The notes beneath the pieces were generated by a model. It made no database searches. It was not told where the DNA came from and saw only the letters and a list, made by a program, of their open reading frames with translations. Both the position numbers and the translations under genes were made by a program. From assembly GCF_900088125.1 (NCBI RefSeq), contig NZ_FLQT01000003.1, positions 124,001-188,000 on the forward strand: 64,000 nt of DNA. Reading direction: 5' to 3'. The DNA comes from Peptoniphilus pacaensis. Lineage in GTDB: Bacteria > Bacillota > Clostridia > Tissierellales > Peptoniphilaceae. Positions 25,981 through 34,537 of this stretch are shown one piece after another; the stretch's first letter is position 1, and the number at the start of each line of letters is the position of its first letter.

Positions 25981-28501
25981 AGCCGTCGTTCCCTTTCAAC
26001 CGTTTCAATACTTCCTCTTCCGTCAGCTTCATCCACTCTTCTTCCTCTTCGTAGCGATGGCGGTAAAATTCGAGCCATATTAAGTAGGTGGCAAAAGCGA
26101 TAACGGAGACTACGAATACGACCAAATAGCGAATTTTACTGTCCATACGAAGGAGTAAAAAGAGGAACAGGCCGGGCACCACGGCCAGGGCGATAAAGGC
26201 CCGAGCTTTTCTCTTTTCGTAGCTTTTGAAGAAATCGTCGTGCTTTTGTTGAAGGCGAGCCAGGGCGTCTCTGTCTCCGCTTAAAATCAAAGGAATCAGA
26301 TTGCCGCCGATCAGCGCCTTTTTCCCCGGCAAATCGCCGTGAATCAATTCGCTTTGAGCCAGTTCCAAATCGAAAATATGGTTCAGACCGCCAAAAATCC
26401 GCGGGCCTACCAGGCCGATCAAAAGCGAGATAGGCAGGAATGATGCGAGTATGATCCAGTCTTTTAGCAGGTGGTATTCATAGGGTCCCAACATGGCCTC
26501 CCGCATGGCGTCGATGCCGTAGTGGAAGGGCAACACGGGATAAATGGATTGGAAAAAAGGCGCCATCATTTCGATGGGATAGGTCCCCGATGCGCCGGGA
26601 ATTTGCAGGATCAGCACGATGACGGCAATGGCCTTTCCGATGTTCCTAAAGGTGGATGCCAGCGAAAAAATAATGGACACATAGGCCAGCGACGCCAAGA
26701 GCGCCGTCAAGACAAAGAGGACCGGTCGGGCGCACTGCACCTTTAAGAGCCACAAGTCCCCCAAAGAGACGATGAGGGCCTGCAACAGACCCACCGAGGC
26801 AAAGAGCATCCATCGCCCGCAATAGGCTTGGGAGAAGGTCACATGGCCCAAGGTTTCGTCTAAGTCCACATCGATTTTCAAAATGGAAATAAGGATCATG
26901 CCGCCGACCCATAGGGCCAGATTGGTAAAAAAGGGCGTCATGGCGCTGCCGTAATTGTCGCTTTTGTAAATCACATGCTCGTTGACCCGCACGGGATTTT
27001 CCATAAATGTGGCAAAGCTGTCCTCGTCCACGGAAGTGGCGTCGCGAATTTTTTCGTAGAGGGGCCCTCGCGCCAGCTGCCCCAAATCTGTTTTAAGTCC
27101 GCGAATGCTGTCTTGTGCCCGGGCAATGCTCTTCAGACTCGTATTGATGGTTTCCGACGACTGCACGGTCATGGCTTCCATGTCCACGAGCAGGCGGTCC
27201 AATTCGTCGAGCACATAGGGAATGGAGTTCAGGGTTCCGGACAAATGGCCTTCCACCTGATTCAGCAGGTCGAAACTTTGGTTCATCATGGGCACGACGG
27301 TGCTTCGGTATTCGTCGCCCAGGGCTTTTTTGCTGCCTGCGGATTCCTTTAATCGATTTTCGATGGTTTCATGGCTTTTTTCCAAGGCCTTTTCCGCCGC
27401 GATAACGGCTTCCCGCTGTTCCTGTACAGACGCGAGAAGATCGCCGTTTCTCTTATTGATTTCCCGCCAACGTCCGAGGACATCCAAAGGCTTCATCTCC
27501 TTCGGTATAGGCGACAGTCCTTCGAGATCGGCTAACACGGCGCCGTTCAGGTCGTTAATCACTTCGAGATCCGCAAGGCCTCTGTCCATGCCCTGTCTTT
27601 CGAAGGCCAAATCCCGGTTCAGGGACAGGTATTTCTTTTCCGAATAACTTTCGGCCAAGCGGGCCACATGGTTCATATCGTCCATAAGGCCTTCGTAGGC
27701 GTTGGCAATGGCTTCGCTCTCTTTGCGGGTCTCTGCCAGCAACTCTGCCGCTTCATCCAGCGTGAGCTCGCCTTTTTTCACGGCCTCATTCAAGCTTTTC
27801 ACATCCCCCCTCGCCTTGCGGCTCAAGGAGCCCAAATGCCCCATCTCTTCATCCATATTTCGCAGAACGGCTTCGTAGTCTTCAAGATTTCGACCCACAT
27901 TTTCCAAACTGTCCATGGCTCTATCTCTGTTTTCTTCCGCCTGCGTGCTGAAATCCGCTCTGCCTTCGGCGATTTTTTCCCCTAAAATTTCCGAGCTCAT
28001 GGCGACGAAGCGACTGTCGATTTCCGATTCCAAAGTCCCCAAGCCCGTAGAGGTGATTTTCGGGGCGATGGCGTTGAGTTTTTCATTGACATAGTAATCC
28101 AAAGTCGGAAATCGGAGTTCGCCTTCGTCCAAAATAGACAAAAAGGACGCGGAAAAGTCGGAGGGAATGACGATGGTGGCGTAATACCTGCCCGCCTTAA
28201 CTCCGTCGATGGCCTCCTCTTTATCCACAAAGGTCCATCCCAACTGATCGTTTTTCCTCAGCTGCTCTATAATCTTATCGCCGGCGTTTAAATCCTCTCC
28301 CTGAAAGGGCACGGAAGTGTCTTCGTTGGAGACGGCGATTTTTACCTGATTCAAATTCCCGTAGGGGTCTTTGTTGGCAGCGATATTAAACCATGCGTAA
28401 AAAGACGGAAGGAGTGCAATGCCCAAAAGCACCACCAGAGCCGCCCCATTGCCTGCTATACGTTTAAAATCGCGCCGTAAAATTTTTCTTGCTTGTTTCA
28501 T
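25955..28501 (-). CDS. YhgE/Pip-family membrane protein (first copy)
   Basis: The 848-residue protein has the same layout as its downstream neighbour: an N-terminal helix, FNIAANKDPYGN, YYATIVIPSDFSASFLS, a long helical stalk, and a C-terminal membrane bundle with GTYPIEMMAPFFQSIYP. After this it has about 110 further residues with two extra membrane helices and an acidic tail, which the second copy lacks. The two genes clearly arose by duplication and diverged. They are cotranscribed, which suggests a hetero-oligomer. Confidence 0.85.
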   Translation of the reverse strand: MKQARKILRRDFKRIAGNGAALVVLLGIALLPSFYAWFNIAANKDPYGNLNQVKIAVSNEDTSVPFQGEDLNAGDKIIEQLRKNDQLGWTFVDKEEAIDGVKAGRYYATIVIPSDFSASFLSILDEGELRFPTLDYYVNEKLNAIAPKITSTGLGTLESEIDSRFVAMSSEILGEKIAEGRADFSTQAEENRDRAMDSLENVGRNLEDYEAVLRNMDEEMGHLGSLSRKARGDVKSLNEAVKKGELTLDEAAELLAETRKESEAIANAYEGLMDDMNHVARLAESYSEKKYLSLNRDLAFERQGMDRGLADLEVINDLNGAVLADLEGLSPIPKEMKPLDVLGRWREINKRNGDLLASVQEQREAVIAAEKALEKSHETIENRLKESAGSKKALGDEYRSTVVPMMNQSFDLLNQVEGHLSGTLNSIPYVLDELDRLLVDMEAMTVQSSETINTSLKSIARAQDSIRGLKTDLGQLARGPLYEKIRDATSVDEDSFATFMENPVRVNEHVIYKSDNYGSAMTPFFTNLALWVGGMILISILKIDVDLDETLGHVTFSQAYCGRWMLFASVGLLQALIVSLGDLWLLKVQCARPVLFVLTALLASLAYVSIIFSLASTFRNIGKAIAVIVLILQIPGASGTYPIEMMAPFFQSIYPVLPFHYGIDAMREAMLGPYEYHLLKDWIILASFLPISLLIGLVGPRIFGGLNHIFDLELAQSELIHGDLPGKKALIGGNLIPLILSGDRDALARLQQKHDDFFKSYEKRKARAFIALAVVPGLFLFLLLRMDSKIRYLVVFVVSVIAFATYLIWLEFYRHRYEEEEEWMKLTEEEVLKRLKGNDGYEDDFQAY

Positions 28502-28640
28502 AAGGAATCTTTCTATGTAAAGAATTTGTCTTCATACCTTTTAGGCTGTATGTCTTTTATTTTTACCCTGCAGTTATTGTACTACACAGAGCCCGGCTAT
28601 TTCTCACCCTTCTTTTATTTCCATTTTTCGGACAAAAAAA

Positions 28641-28662
28641 GAGAGCCCGTTCATGGGCTCTC
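28641..28662 (-). terminator. terminator hairpin downstream of the Gate-domain gene
   Basis: Perfect stem GAGAGCCC / GGGCTCTC with a six-base loop. On the minus strand it is followed by seven T residues. It is the second of two hairpins between the Gate-domain gene and the YhgE genes. Confidence 0.8.
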
Positions 28663-28699
28663 TCACGGATTCACGTCCGTTTTTCAAGACAATAGCAGA

Positions 28700-28730
28700 A
28701 AAAAAGCGCAGATCGCTCTGCGCTTTTTTT
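28700..28730. terminator. bidirectional terminator after the Gate-domain gene
   Basis: Stem AGCGCAGA / TCTGCGCT with a four-base loop and T-runs on both sides, eight bases beyond the stop at 28738. Confidence 0.85.
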
Positions 28731-28737
28731 ACAGGAA

Positions 28738-29904
28738 CTAACCCACCAACATAAAGATGAAGTGAGCCGATACACCGGCGAGGATGCCGCCGATGGTGTG
28801 AGCTAAAATAGCCTTGCCTGCCAATTCTCTGGACTTTAATGCGTCCATCATACCGATGTGAGTACTCAGGTAGCCGGACCAGCACATACCCATGGCCGTA
28901 AAGACGGCGATGTCGTTGGGAAGGGCCACGCCCGTTTCGATAAAGTTCGGTACCAAAGAAATTGCCGCACCTACGGCGCCTAAGGCCGTAATGGGGAATG
29001 CGATGGCTTCCGGCGATTGGAAACCGAAGATCGGTTCAAAGATAAATTGAAGCTTTTGACCGACGACGGGCAAAAATTCCACGCCTTCATAGGCTGCACC
29101 GGTGTATTGGCCGCTTTCGCCGGGACCGAAGGTAATCATCATAACGAATGTACAGACGATTAATACGCCGGGGATAATAGACATACCCATTTCAACGCCG
29201 TTCTTGCCGCCTTCCAAAAGAGCGTCAAGGGTACGTTGGAAGAGGTTGCCTTCGCGGACGTAGCGGAATTCGCCTTGGGATTCCAGATCGTCAACATCCA
29301 TGGTCTCGTCGTAAGGCTTTTCGGCATCGGCGCCGTAATACTTTTTCGTTTGCATAAGCATTAAACGCACGCTGACGATGGAGCCGATAACGGCACCCAA
29401 GTTTCCTACGACGGCGGGAACGAGAAATTCCTTCCCTTGGGCAATCATAAAGGTGGTTACGATCAAGCCCATGCCGAATGCCGTCCCTAAGTTACACAGG
29501 GCGGGCACTTGGTACTTCTTGAAATACTGAGTAAATGTCTTGTCCTTTGCAAAAGATATGATCGCCGGGTTGTCCGATAAGTAAGTGGCTACTGCGCCGG
29601 TAATACTGGCACCGGGTAGTCCCCAGATTGGTTTCATCAACGGAGCAAAGATTTTGTTGATCAAAGCGATGGCACCGAATTCAGATAAGACGCCGCTGAT
29701 GGCGCCTGCGAGAACGGCCATAGCCATAATCAAAAATACCGTCGACAGTAATAAGTCGTGTGCCGTCGCCATCATGGTCTTAAACATCATGCCGGCGCCC
29801 ATCTTTCTGCCGATCAGGCTAAATCCTCCGATGAAAACAACGAGGAATACAAAAGTCTCCAGCCCTACCGCTTTTACTTTTTTCCTACCGTTTGTGTCAT
29901 CCAT
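28738..29904 (-). CDS. nucleoside-recognition (Gate) domain membrane protein
   Basis: The 388-residue protein has about nine membrane segments. It carries a Gate-domain core, with ALINKIFAPLMKPIWGLPGASITGAVATYLSDNPA, and a second copy of similar topology toward the C-terminus (PITALGAVGAAISLVP). It resembles conserved clostridial Gate-domain membrane proteins (I recall the label CD0519/CD1768 family). It could transport a small solute, but no substrate is known. ATG 29904 follows GGAGG at good spacing, and a consensus promoter lies about 90 bases upstream. It stands alone between terminators. Confidence 0.7.
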   Translation of the reverse strand: MDDTNGRKKVKAVGLETFVFLVVFIGGFSLIGRKMGAGMMFKTMMATAHDLLLSTVFLIMAMAVLAGAISGVLSEFGAIALINKIFAPLMKPIWGLPGASITGAVATYLSDNPAIISFAKDKTFTQYFKKYQVPALCNLGTAFGMGLIVTTFMIAQGKEFLVPAVVGNLGAVIGSIVSVRLMLMQTKKYYGADAEKPYDETMDVDDLESQGEFRYVREGNLFQRTLDALLEGGKNGVEMGMSIIPGVLIVCTFVMMITFGPGESGQYTGAAYEGVEFLPVVGQKLQFIFEPIFGFQSPEAIAFPITALGAVGAAISLVPNFIETGVALPNDIAVFTAMGMCWSGYLSTHIGMMDALKSRELAGKAILAHTIGGILAGVSAHFIFMLVG

Positions 29905-29992
29905 AAAAAACCTCCATGCACTGTTTTGTCGTGCTTCTATTTTTCTAAATTTTGATACTGTCCTTTTGCTTAGACGATCAATCTTTAAATAT

Positions 29993-30021
29993 ATTATAAT
30001 CGAAATTCTCTATAAGTTCAA
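29993..30021 (-). promoter_or_regulatory. sigma-A type promoter of the Gate-domain gene
   Basis: TTGAAC (30021-30016) and TATAAT (29998-29993) on the minus strand with a 17-base spacer. Confidence 0.75.
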
Positions 30022-30876
30022 CAGTAGATCGTTTATTTTTGAACTTTCAAAAAATAACGGCACGCCTAAGCCATTCGCTAAATTTTTTGATTCCGGGGCC
30101 CTTTTGTTACAAATTTAATATTCACAATTTGCTCACATTTATTTCATTATATTAAATTTATTTTGCTCGGAAATCATTTCCTTTTCGACAAAAATCTCCT
30201 ATAAGTGCGTTTATCCCATCTTGGCATAGAGTTCTCTCTCGACCTATTGAAATTATTTATAGGTCGATCTATGTATTTTATTGAAAAATTATACTATTTT
30301 TCCGTGAAAAATAATTGCTCCCTGTCAAATAAGTTCAAAGGGCAAACTGCAAATTTTTCTGTTCGCCTCCGATTCTTTTTTTGCTTTTTTATTTCTTTTT
30401 CGAGTTTTTTCCCGAACCGCCATGTTTGATATCGCCCTTCCGGTGTCTGACCTTTCGATGAAAAGCATTCCGCTCCCCCGATTCTTTTCATATAAAGTGG
30501 AAGCGGTTTTTCTTGTTCCGCCGATTTAAAAAAGATCTCTTCATTGATTTGCTCGCCGATTCTCGATTCTCGAGAAAATCCCCGTCGCCGTAATTTTTTA
30601 TTTTCTTGTCGTTATTCATTTAACTTGTTCTCGTGTTCGTGCTAATTTTTTCGTTTTTTGTGTTCTCTTTCTCTAATATTGTTGTTTGTCGACAAAATTC
30701 TTTAGATTTTATCTGATTGCGTTCAGCATCTACCATTTTCAAGATGCCTTAGATATAATGTATTTTGTAAGCAAGGGGAATCGACCTGATAACGTTTTCG
30801 CATAGGGTTGCAAGACGCACATCGTCGGTCCTCCCGACAATAGCTATTGCTTCGAAAGAGTATAAGGAGTGTGTTC
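30022..30876. other. long AT-rich gap before nifJ, with inverted repeats
   Basis: No convincing gene is present. The short frames have no ribosome sites and no recognisable sequence. Visible structure: a perfect nine-base inverted repeat TCGACCTAT / ATAGGTCGA at 30239-30267; pyrimidine-rich plus strand from about 30360 to 30700; a TATAAT at 30754-30759 without a clear -35; and a small hairpin GTCGG / CCCGAC about 40 bases before nifJ. It probably carries the nifJ promoter, a long leader and regulator sites, but no known riboswitch was recognised. Confidence 0.5.
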
Positions 30877-33800
30877 ATGAGCGAAAAAGTTTTTAAGTCT
30901 ATGGACGGTAACGAAGCGGCGGCTTACGTCTCGTACGCTTTTACCGAAGTAGCAGCCATTTTCCCGATTACACCTTCTTCTCCCATGGCAGCCACAGTTG
31001 ACGCTTGGGCCGCCGACGGCAAGAAGAATCTTTTCGGACAAGAAGTACGTTTAGTTGAAATGCAAGCCGAAGCCGGTGCCGCAGCCGCTTTGCACGGCTC
31101 TTTGGAAGCGGGCGCATTGACCACGACCTACACCGCATCTCAAGGTCTGGCCCTGATGATCCCCAGTATGTTCCGTACGGCGGGCTCTCTCTATCCCGGC
31201 GTTATGCACGTCGCCGCCCGTACACTGGGCTCCCACGTCTTATCCATTTACGGGGACCACTCCGACGTCATGGCTTGCCGCCAAACGGGTTGGGCCATGA
31301 TCGCATCGGGGGATGTTCAGGAAACCATGAACCTGGCCGCCGTGGCACACCTCTCCGCCATTGAAGGCACCCTGCCCTTTATGCACTTCTTTGACGGTTT
31401 CAGAACCTCCCACGAAATCCAAAAGGTGGAAGTCTTCGATTACGAAGATCTCGGCAAGCTTTTGAATTGGGAGGCCGTAGAGCATTACAAACAAAATGCC
31501 ATGAATCCGGAACGCCCGAAACAAAGAGGGATCGTTCAAAACCCGGATACCTATTTCCAATCCAGAGAATCCATTAACACCTTCTACGACCGCCTTCCCG
31601 GCATCGTGGAAAGCTATATGAATAAAGTCAACGCCTTAAAGGGCACGGACTATCGCCTGTTTAATTTCTACGGTGCGGAAGATGCGGAAGATGTCATCGT
31701 CGGCATGGGCTCGGTCAGCGGCTTGGTAAAAGACACGGTAGACCGCCTGAACGCCGAAGGTCGCAAGACCGGCTATATGCAAGTGCATCTGTTCCGTCCC
31801 TTCTCCAAGAAACATTTCTTGGCTGAAATGCCCAAGACGGTAAAACGGATCGCCGTCATCGATCGTACCAAGGAACCCGGCGGACGTGAACCCCTGTTCC
31901 TGGACGTCTCCGCCGTCTACAACAATATGAAAGATGCTCCCGAAATTTACGGCGGCCGCTACGGTCTGTCTTCGAAGGACGTGGACCACGCACAAATCAA
32001 CGCCATCTTCGAAAACTTAAAGCAAAGCGAACCGAAGGACGATTTCACCGTGGGCATCGTAGACGATGTCACCTATCGTTCCCTGCCTGTGGACCGGAGC
32101 TTCGTCATTCGCAATCCCAAGATCATCAACTGCAAGTTCTGGGGTCTCGGCGGCGACGGTACCGTCGGTGCCAATAAAAACTCCATTAAGATCATCGGCG
32201 ACAATACGGATATGTATGTTCAAGCCTACTTCGAATACGACGCCAAGAAGACCGGCGGGATCACCAAGTCCAATCTGCGCTTCGGCCACGAACCGATCAG
32301 AAACAGCAATGCCGTTACCTACGGGGACTTTATTGCCTGCCATAACCAAAGCTACATTACCCGCTACGACATCGTCAATGAAATCCGCCCGGGCGGCGTG
32401 TTCCTTATGAACACCACTTGGGACGACGAAACCCTCGCCGAACACTTGCCCAACAAGGTTAAAAAGTATTTGGCTGAAAACGACATTCAATTCTACACCA
32501 TCGACGCCGTGGAATTGGCGGAAGAAATCGGCTTGGGCCGTCGTACCAATACGATTTTGCAATCCGCATTCTTCAAGCTCGCCGAAATCATCCCCATGGA
32601 TGAAGCGGAACGCCTAATGAAAGAATTCGCCAAGAAATCTTACGGCAAAAAAGGCGACAAAGTCGTCAACATGAACTACAAAGCCATCGAAGTGGGCTAT
32701 CAAAACCTCCACAAATTCGACGTTCCCGCCGAATGGAAGAACCTTCCCGTGGAAGAGCCCGAAGTCGATCCCACTCTGTCCGACTACGTCCGCAACATGA
32801 TGCTTCCCATTACGGAGCTTCACGGCGACGACCTTCCCGTATCGGCATTTAAGGGCTACGAATCCGGCTTCATTCCCTTGGGAACATCGAAGTTTGAAAA
32901 ACGCGGCATCGCCGTACACGTTCCCCGTTGGCAACCGGACAACTGCATTCAATGTAATCAATGTTCTTTCGTCTGCCCTCACGCAGCCATTCGCCCCTTC
33001 CTTTTAGATGAAGACGAAGCGAAGAATAAACCTGAAAGCTTCCGCAGCATTTCCGCCAAGGGCTTGAAGGAATACGAATTTGCCATCCAAGTGGATCCTC
33101 TGGACTGCACAGGCTGCGGCAACTGTGTTCAAACCTGCCCGGCAAAGGAAAAGGCCCTCGTCTTTGAAGATTTCGAAACGCAACTTCCCGAACAGGAAAA
33201 TTGGGATTACGCCATGACCTTGTCTCACAAGGAAAATCCCATGAACAAATTTACCGTCAAGGGCAGCCAATTCGAACAACCCCTACTCGAATTCTCGGGG
33301 GCATGTGCCGGCTGTTCCGAATCCCCCTATGCGAAACTGCTCACCCAGCTTTTCGGCGACAGAATGTATATTGCCAACGCCACGGGCTGTTCCCAAGCCT
33401 GGGGCTGCGCATTCCCCATCGCACCTTACACCACCAATCACCAAGGCTTCGGTCCCGCATGGTCCAATCTGTTGTTTGAAAACAATGCGGAATTCTGCTT
33501 AGGTATGTACCTGGCCAACGGTCAACAACGTGAAAAGGTGACCATGGAACTGGAAAAGGTCGACGAGGCCATCGACGATAAGGAAGCGAAAGCCGCTATT
33601 AAGGATTGGCTGGACAATTATAACGAAGGCGAAGGCACCCGCCAACGCAGCGACGCCGTCATCGAAGCATTGAAACGTCTGGATCTCGACGGTGAAGCCC
33701 TCAAGGCCAGAGACTACGTCCTCGCCCACAAAGAACAGCTGACCAAGAAATCCTTCTGGATGTACGGCGGCGACGGCTGGGCATACGACATCGGCTACGG

Positions 33801-34398
33801 CGGACTGGATCACGTTCTGGCAACCGGCGCCGACCTAAACGTCCTCGTCGTCGACAACGAGCTTTACGCCAACACCGGCGGACAATCCTCGAAGGCCACC
33901 CCGAAGGGTGCAGTGGTACAATTTGCCGCCGCAGGTAAGAAGACCGCAAAGAAAGACTTGGGTCTTTTGGCCATGAGCTACCGCGACATTTACGTCGCCA
34001 AGGTTGCCCTGGGCGCCAATATGAACCACCTGATCAAGGTCATTAAAGAAGCGGAAGCCTACAACGGCCCGTCCTTAATCGTCGCCTACTCCCCCTGCAT
34101 CAACCACGGGATTACCAAGGGCATGGCTTATGCAACGAAACAACAAAAAGAAGCGGTGGAAAGCAACTACTGGCAACTCTACCACTACAATCCCGAGCTC
34201 ATCGCCAAGGGCGAAAATCCCTTCAAGATGGATTCCAAGGAACCGACCAAGTCCTATCGCGAATTCATTATGAGCGAAAACCGCTACGCATCCCTGCTCC
34301 GTCGCTCCCCCGAAGAAGGCGAAGAACTTCTCGACGCTTCGGAAGAAGATGCACGGCAAACCTACAAACGCTACAAAGAACTGTCTGAAGACAATTAA
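30877..34398 (+). CDS. nifJ: pyruvate:ferredoxin (flavodoxin) oxidoreductase
   Basis: The enzyme splits pyruvate to acetyl-CoA and CO2 and reduces ferredoxin in the cytoplasm; it is the core of pyruvate fermentation in anaerobes. The 1,173-residue single chain is full length. It has the N-terminal pyruvate domain (AAAYVSYAFTEVAAIFPITPSSPMA), two ferredoxin-type clusters (CIQCNQCSFVCPHAA near residue 689 and CTGCGNCVQTCP near 743), the proximal cluster Cys pair in CAGCSESPY (near 810), and the thiamine pyrophosphate motif GDGWAYDIGYGG (near 964) with DNELYANTGGQ. ATG 30877 follows AAGGAG at seven bases; the frame is open 30 bases further upstream. Confidence 0.97.
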   Translation: MSEKVFKSMDGNEAAAYVSYAFTEVAAIFPITPSSPMAATVDAWAADGKKNLFGQEVRLVEMQAEAGAAAALHGSLEAGALTTTYTASQGLALMIPSMFRTAGSLYPGVMHVAARTLGSHVLSIYGDHSDVMACRQTGWAMIASGDVQETMNLAAVAHLSAIEGTLPFMHFFDGFRTSHEIQKVEVFDYEDLGKLLNWEAVEHYKQNAMNPERPKQRGIVQNPDTYFQSRESINTFYDRLPGIVESYMNKVNALKGTDYRLFNFYGAEDAEDVIVGMGSVSGLVKDTVDRLNAEGRKTGYMQVHLFRPFSKKHFLAEMPKTVKRIAVIDRTKEPGGREPLFLDVSAVYNNMKDAPEIYGGRYGLSSKDVDHAQINAIFENLKQSEPKDDFTVGIVDDVTYRSLPVDRSFVIRNPKIINCKFWGLGGDGTVGANKNSIKIIGDNTDMYVQAYFEYDAKKTGGITKSNLRFGHEPIRNSNAVTYGDFIACHNQSYITRYDIVNEIRPGGVFLMNTTWDDETLAEHLPNKVKKYLAENDIQFYTIDAVELAEEIGLGRRTNTILQSAFFKLAEIIPMDEAERLMKEFAKKSYGKKGDKVVNMNYKAIEVGYQNLHKFDVPAEWKNLPVEEPEVDPTLSDYVRNMMLPITELHGDDLPVSAFKGYESGFIPLGTSKFEKRGIAVHVPRWQPDNCIQCNQCSFVCPHAAIRPFLLDEDEAKNKPESFRSISAKGLKEYEFAIQVDPLDCTGCGNCVQTCPAKEKALVFEDFETQLPEQENWDYAMTLSHKENPMNKFTVKGSQFEQPLLEFSGACAGCSESPYAKLLTQLFGDRMYIANATGCSQAWGCAFPIAPYTTNHQGFGPAWSNLLFENNAEFCLGMYLANGQQREKVTMELEKVDEAIDDKEAKAAIKDWLDNYNEGEGTRQRSDAVIEALKRLDLDGEALKARDYVLAHKEQLTKKSFWMYGGDGWAYDIGYGGLDHVLATGADLNVLVVDNELYANTGGQSSKATPKGAVVQFAAAGKKTAKKDLGLLAMSYRDIYVAKVALGANMNHLIKVIKEAEAYNGPSLIVAYSPCINHGITKGMAYATKQQKEAVESNYWQLYHYNPELIAKGENPFKMDSKEPTKSYREFIMSENRYASLLRRSPEEGEELLDASEEDARQTYKRYKELSEDN

Positions 34399-34418
34399 TC
34401 TTTAAGGCGAAATCAAAA

Positions 34419-34447
34419 GACCCTCGCTAAAGCGGGGGTCTTTTTTT
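34419..34447 (+). terminator. terminator after nifJ
   Basis: Eleven-base stem AGACCCTCGCT / AGCGGGGGTCT with one wobble pair, then a run of T residues. Confidence 0.9.
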
Positions 34448-34537
34448 GTGCAAATAGATTTGCTTCCGGACAAATTAAAAAATCGAGCAAGCCGTCGCCT
34501 GCTCGATCTTTCTGATTCTCTCTTGTTAAAAAAAATC

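Noticed and set aside
32017-32562. 181-residue open frame opposite nifJ
   Set aside because: The nifJ reading frame is certain here; this frame has no independent support.
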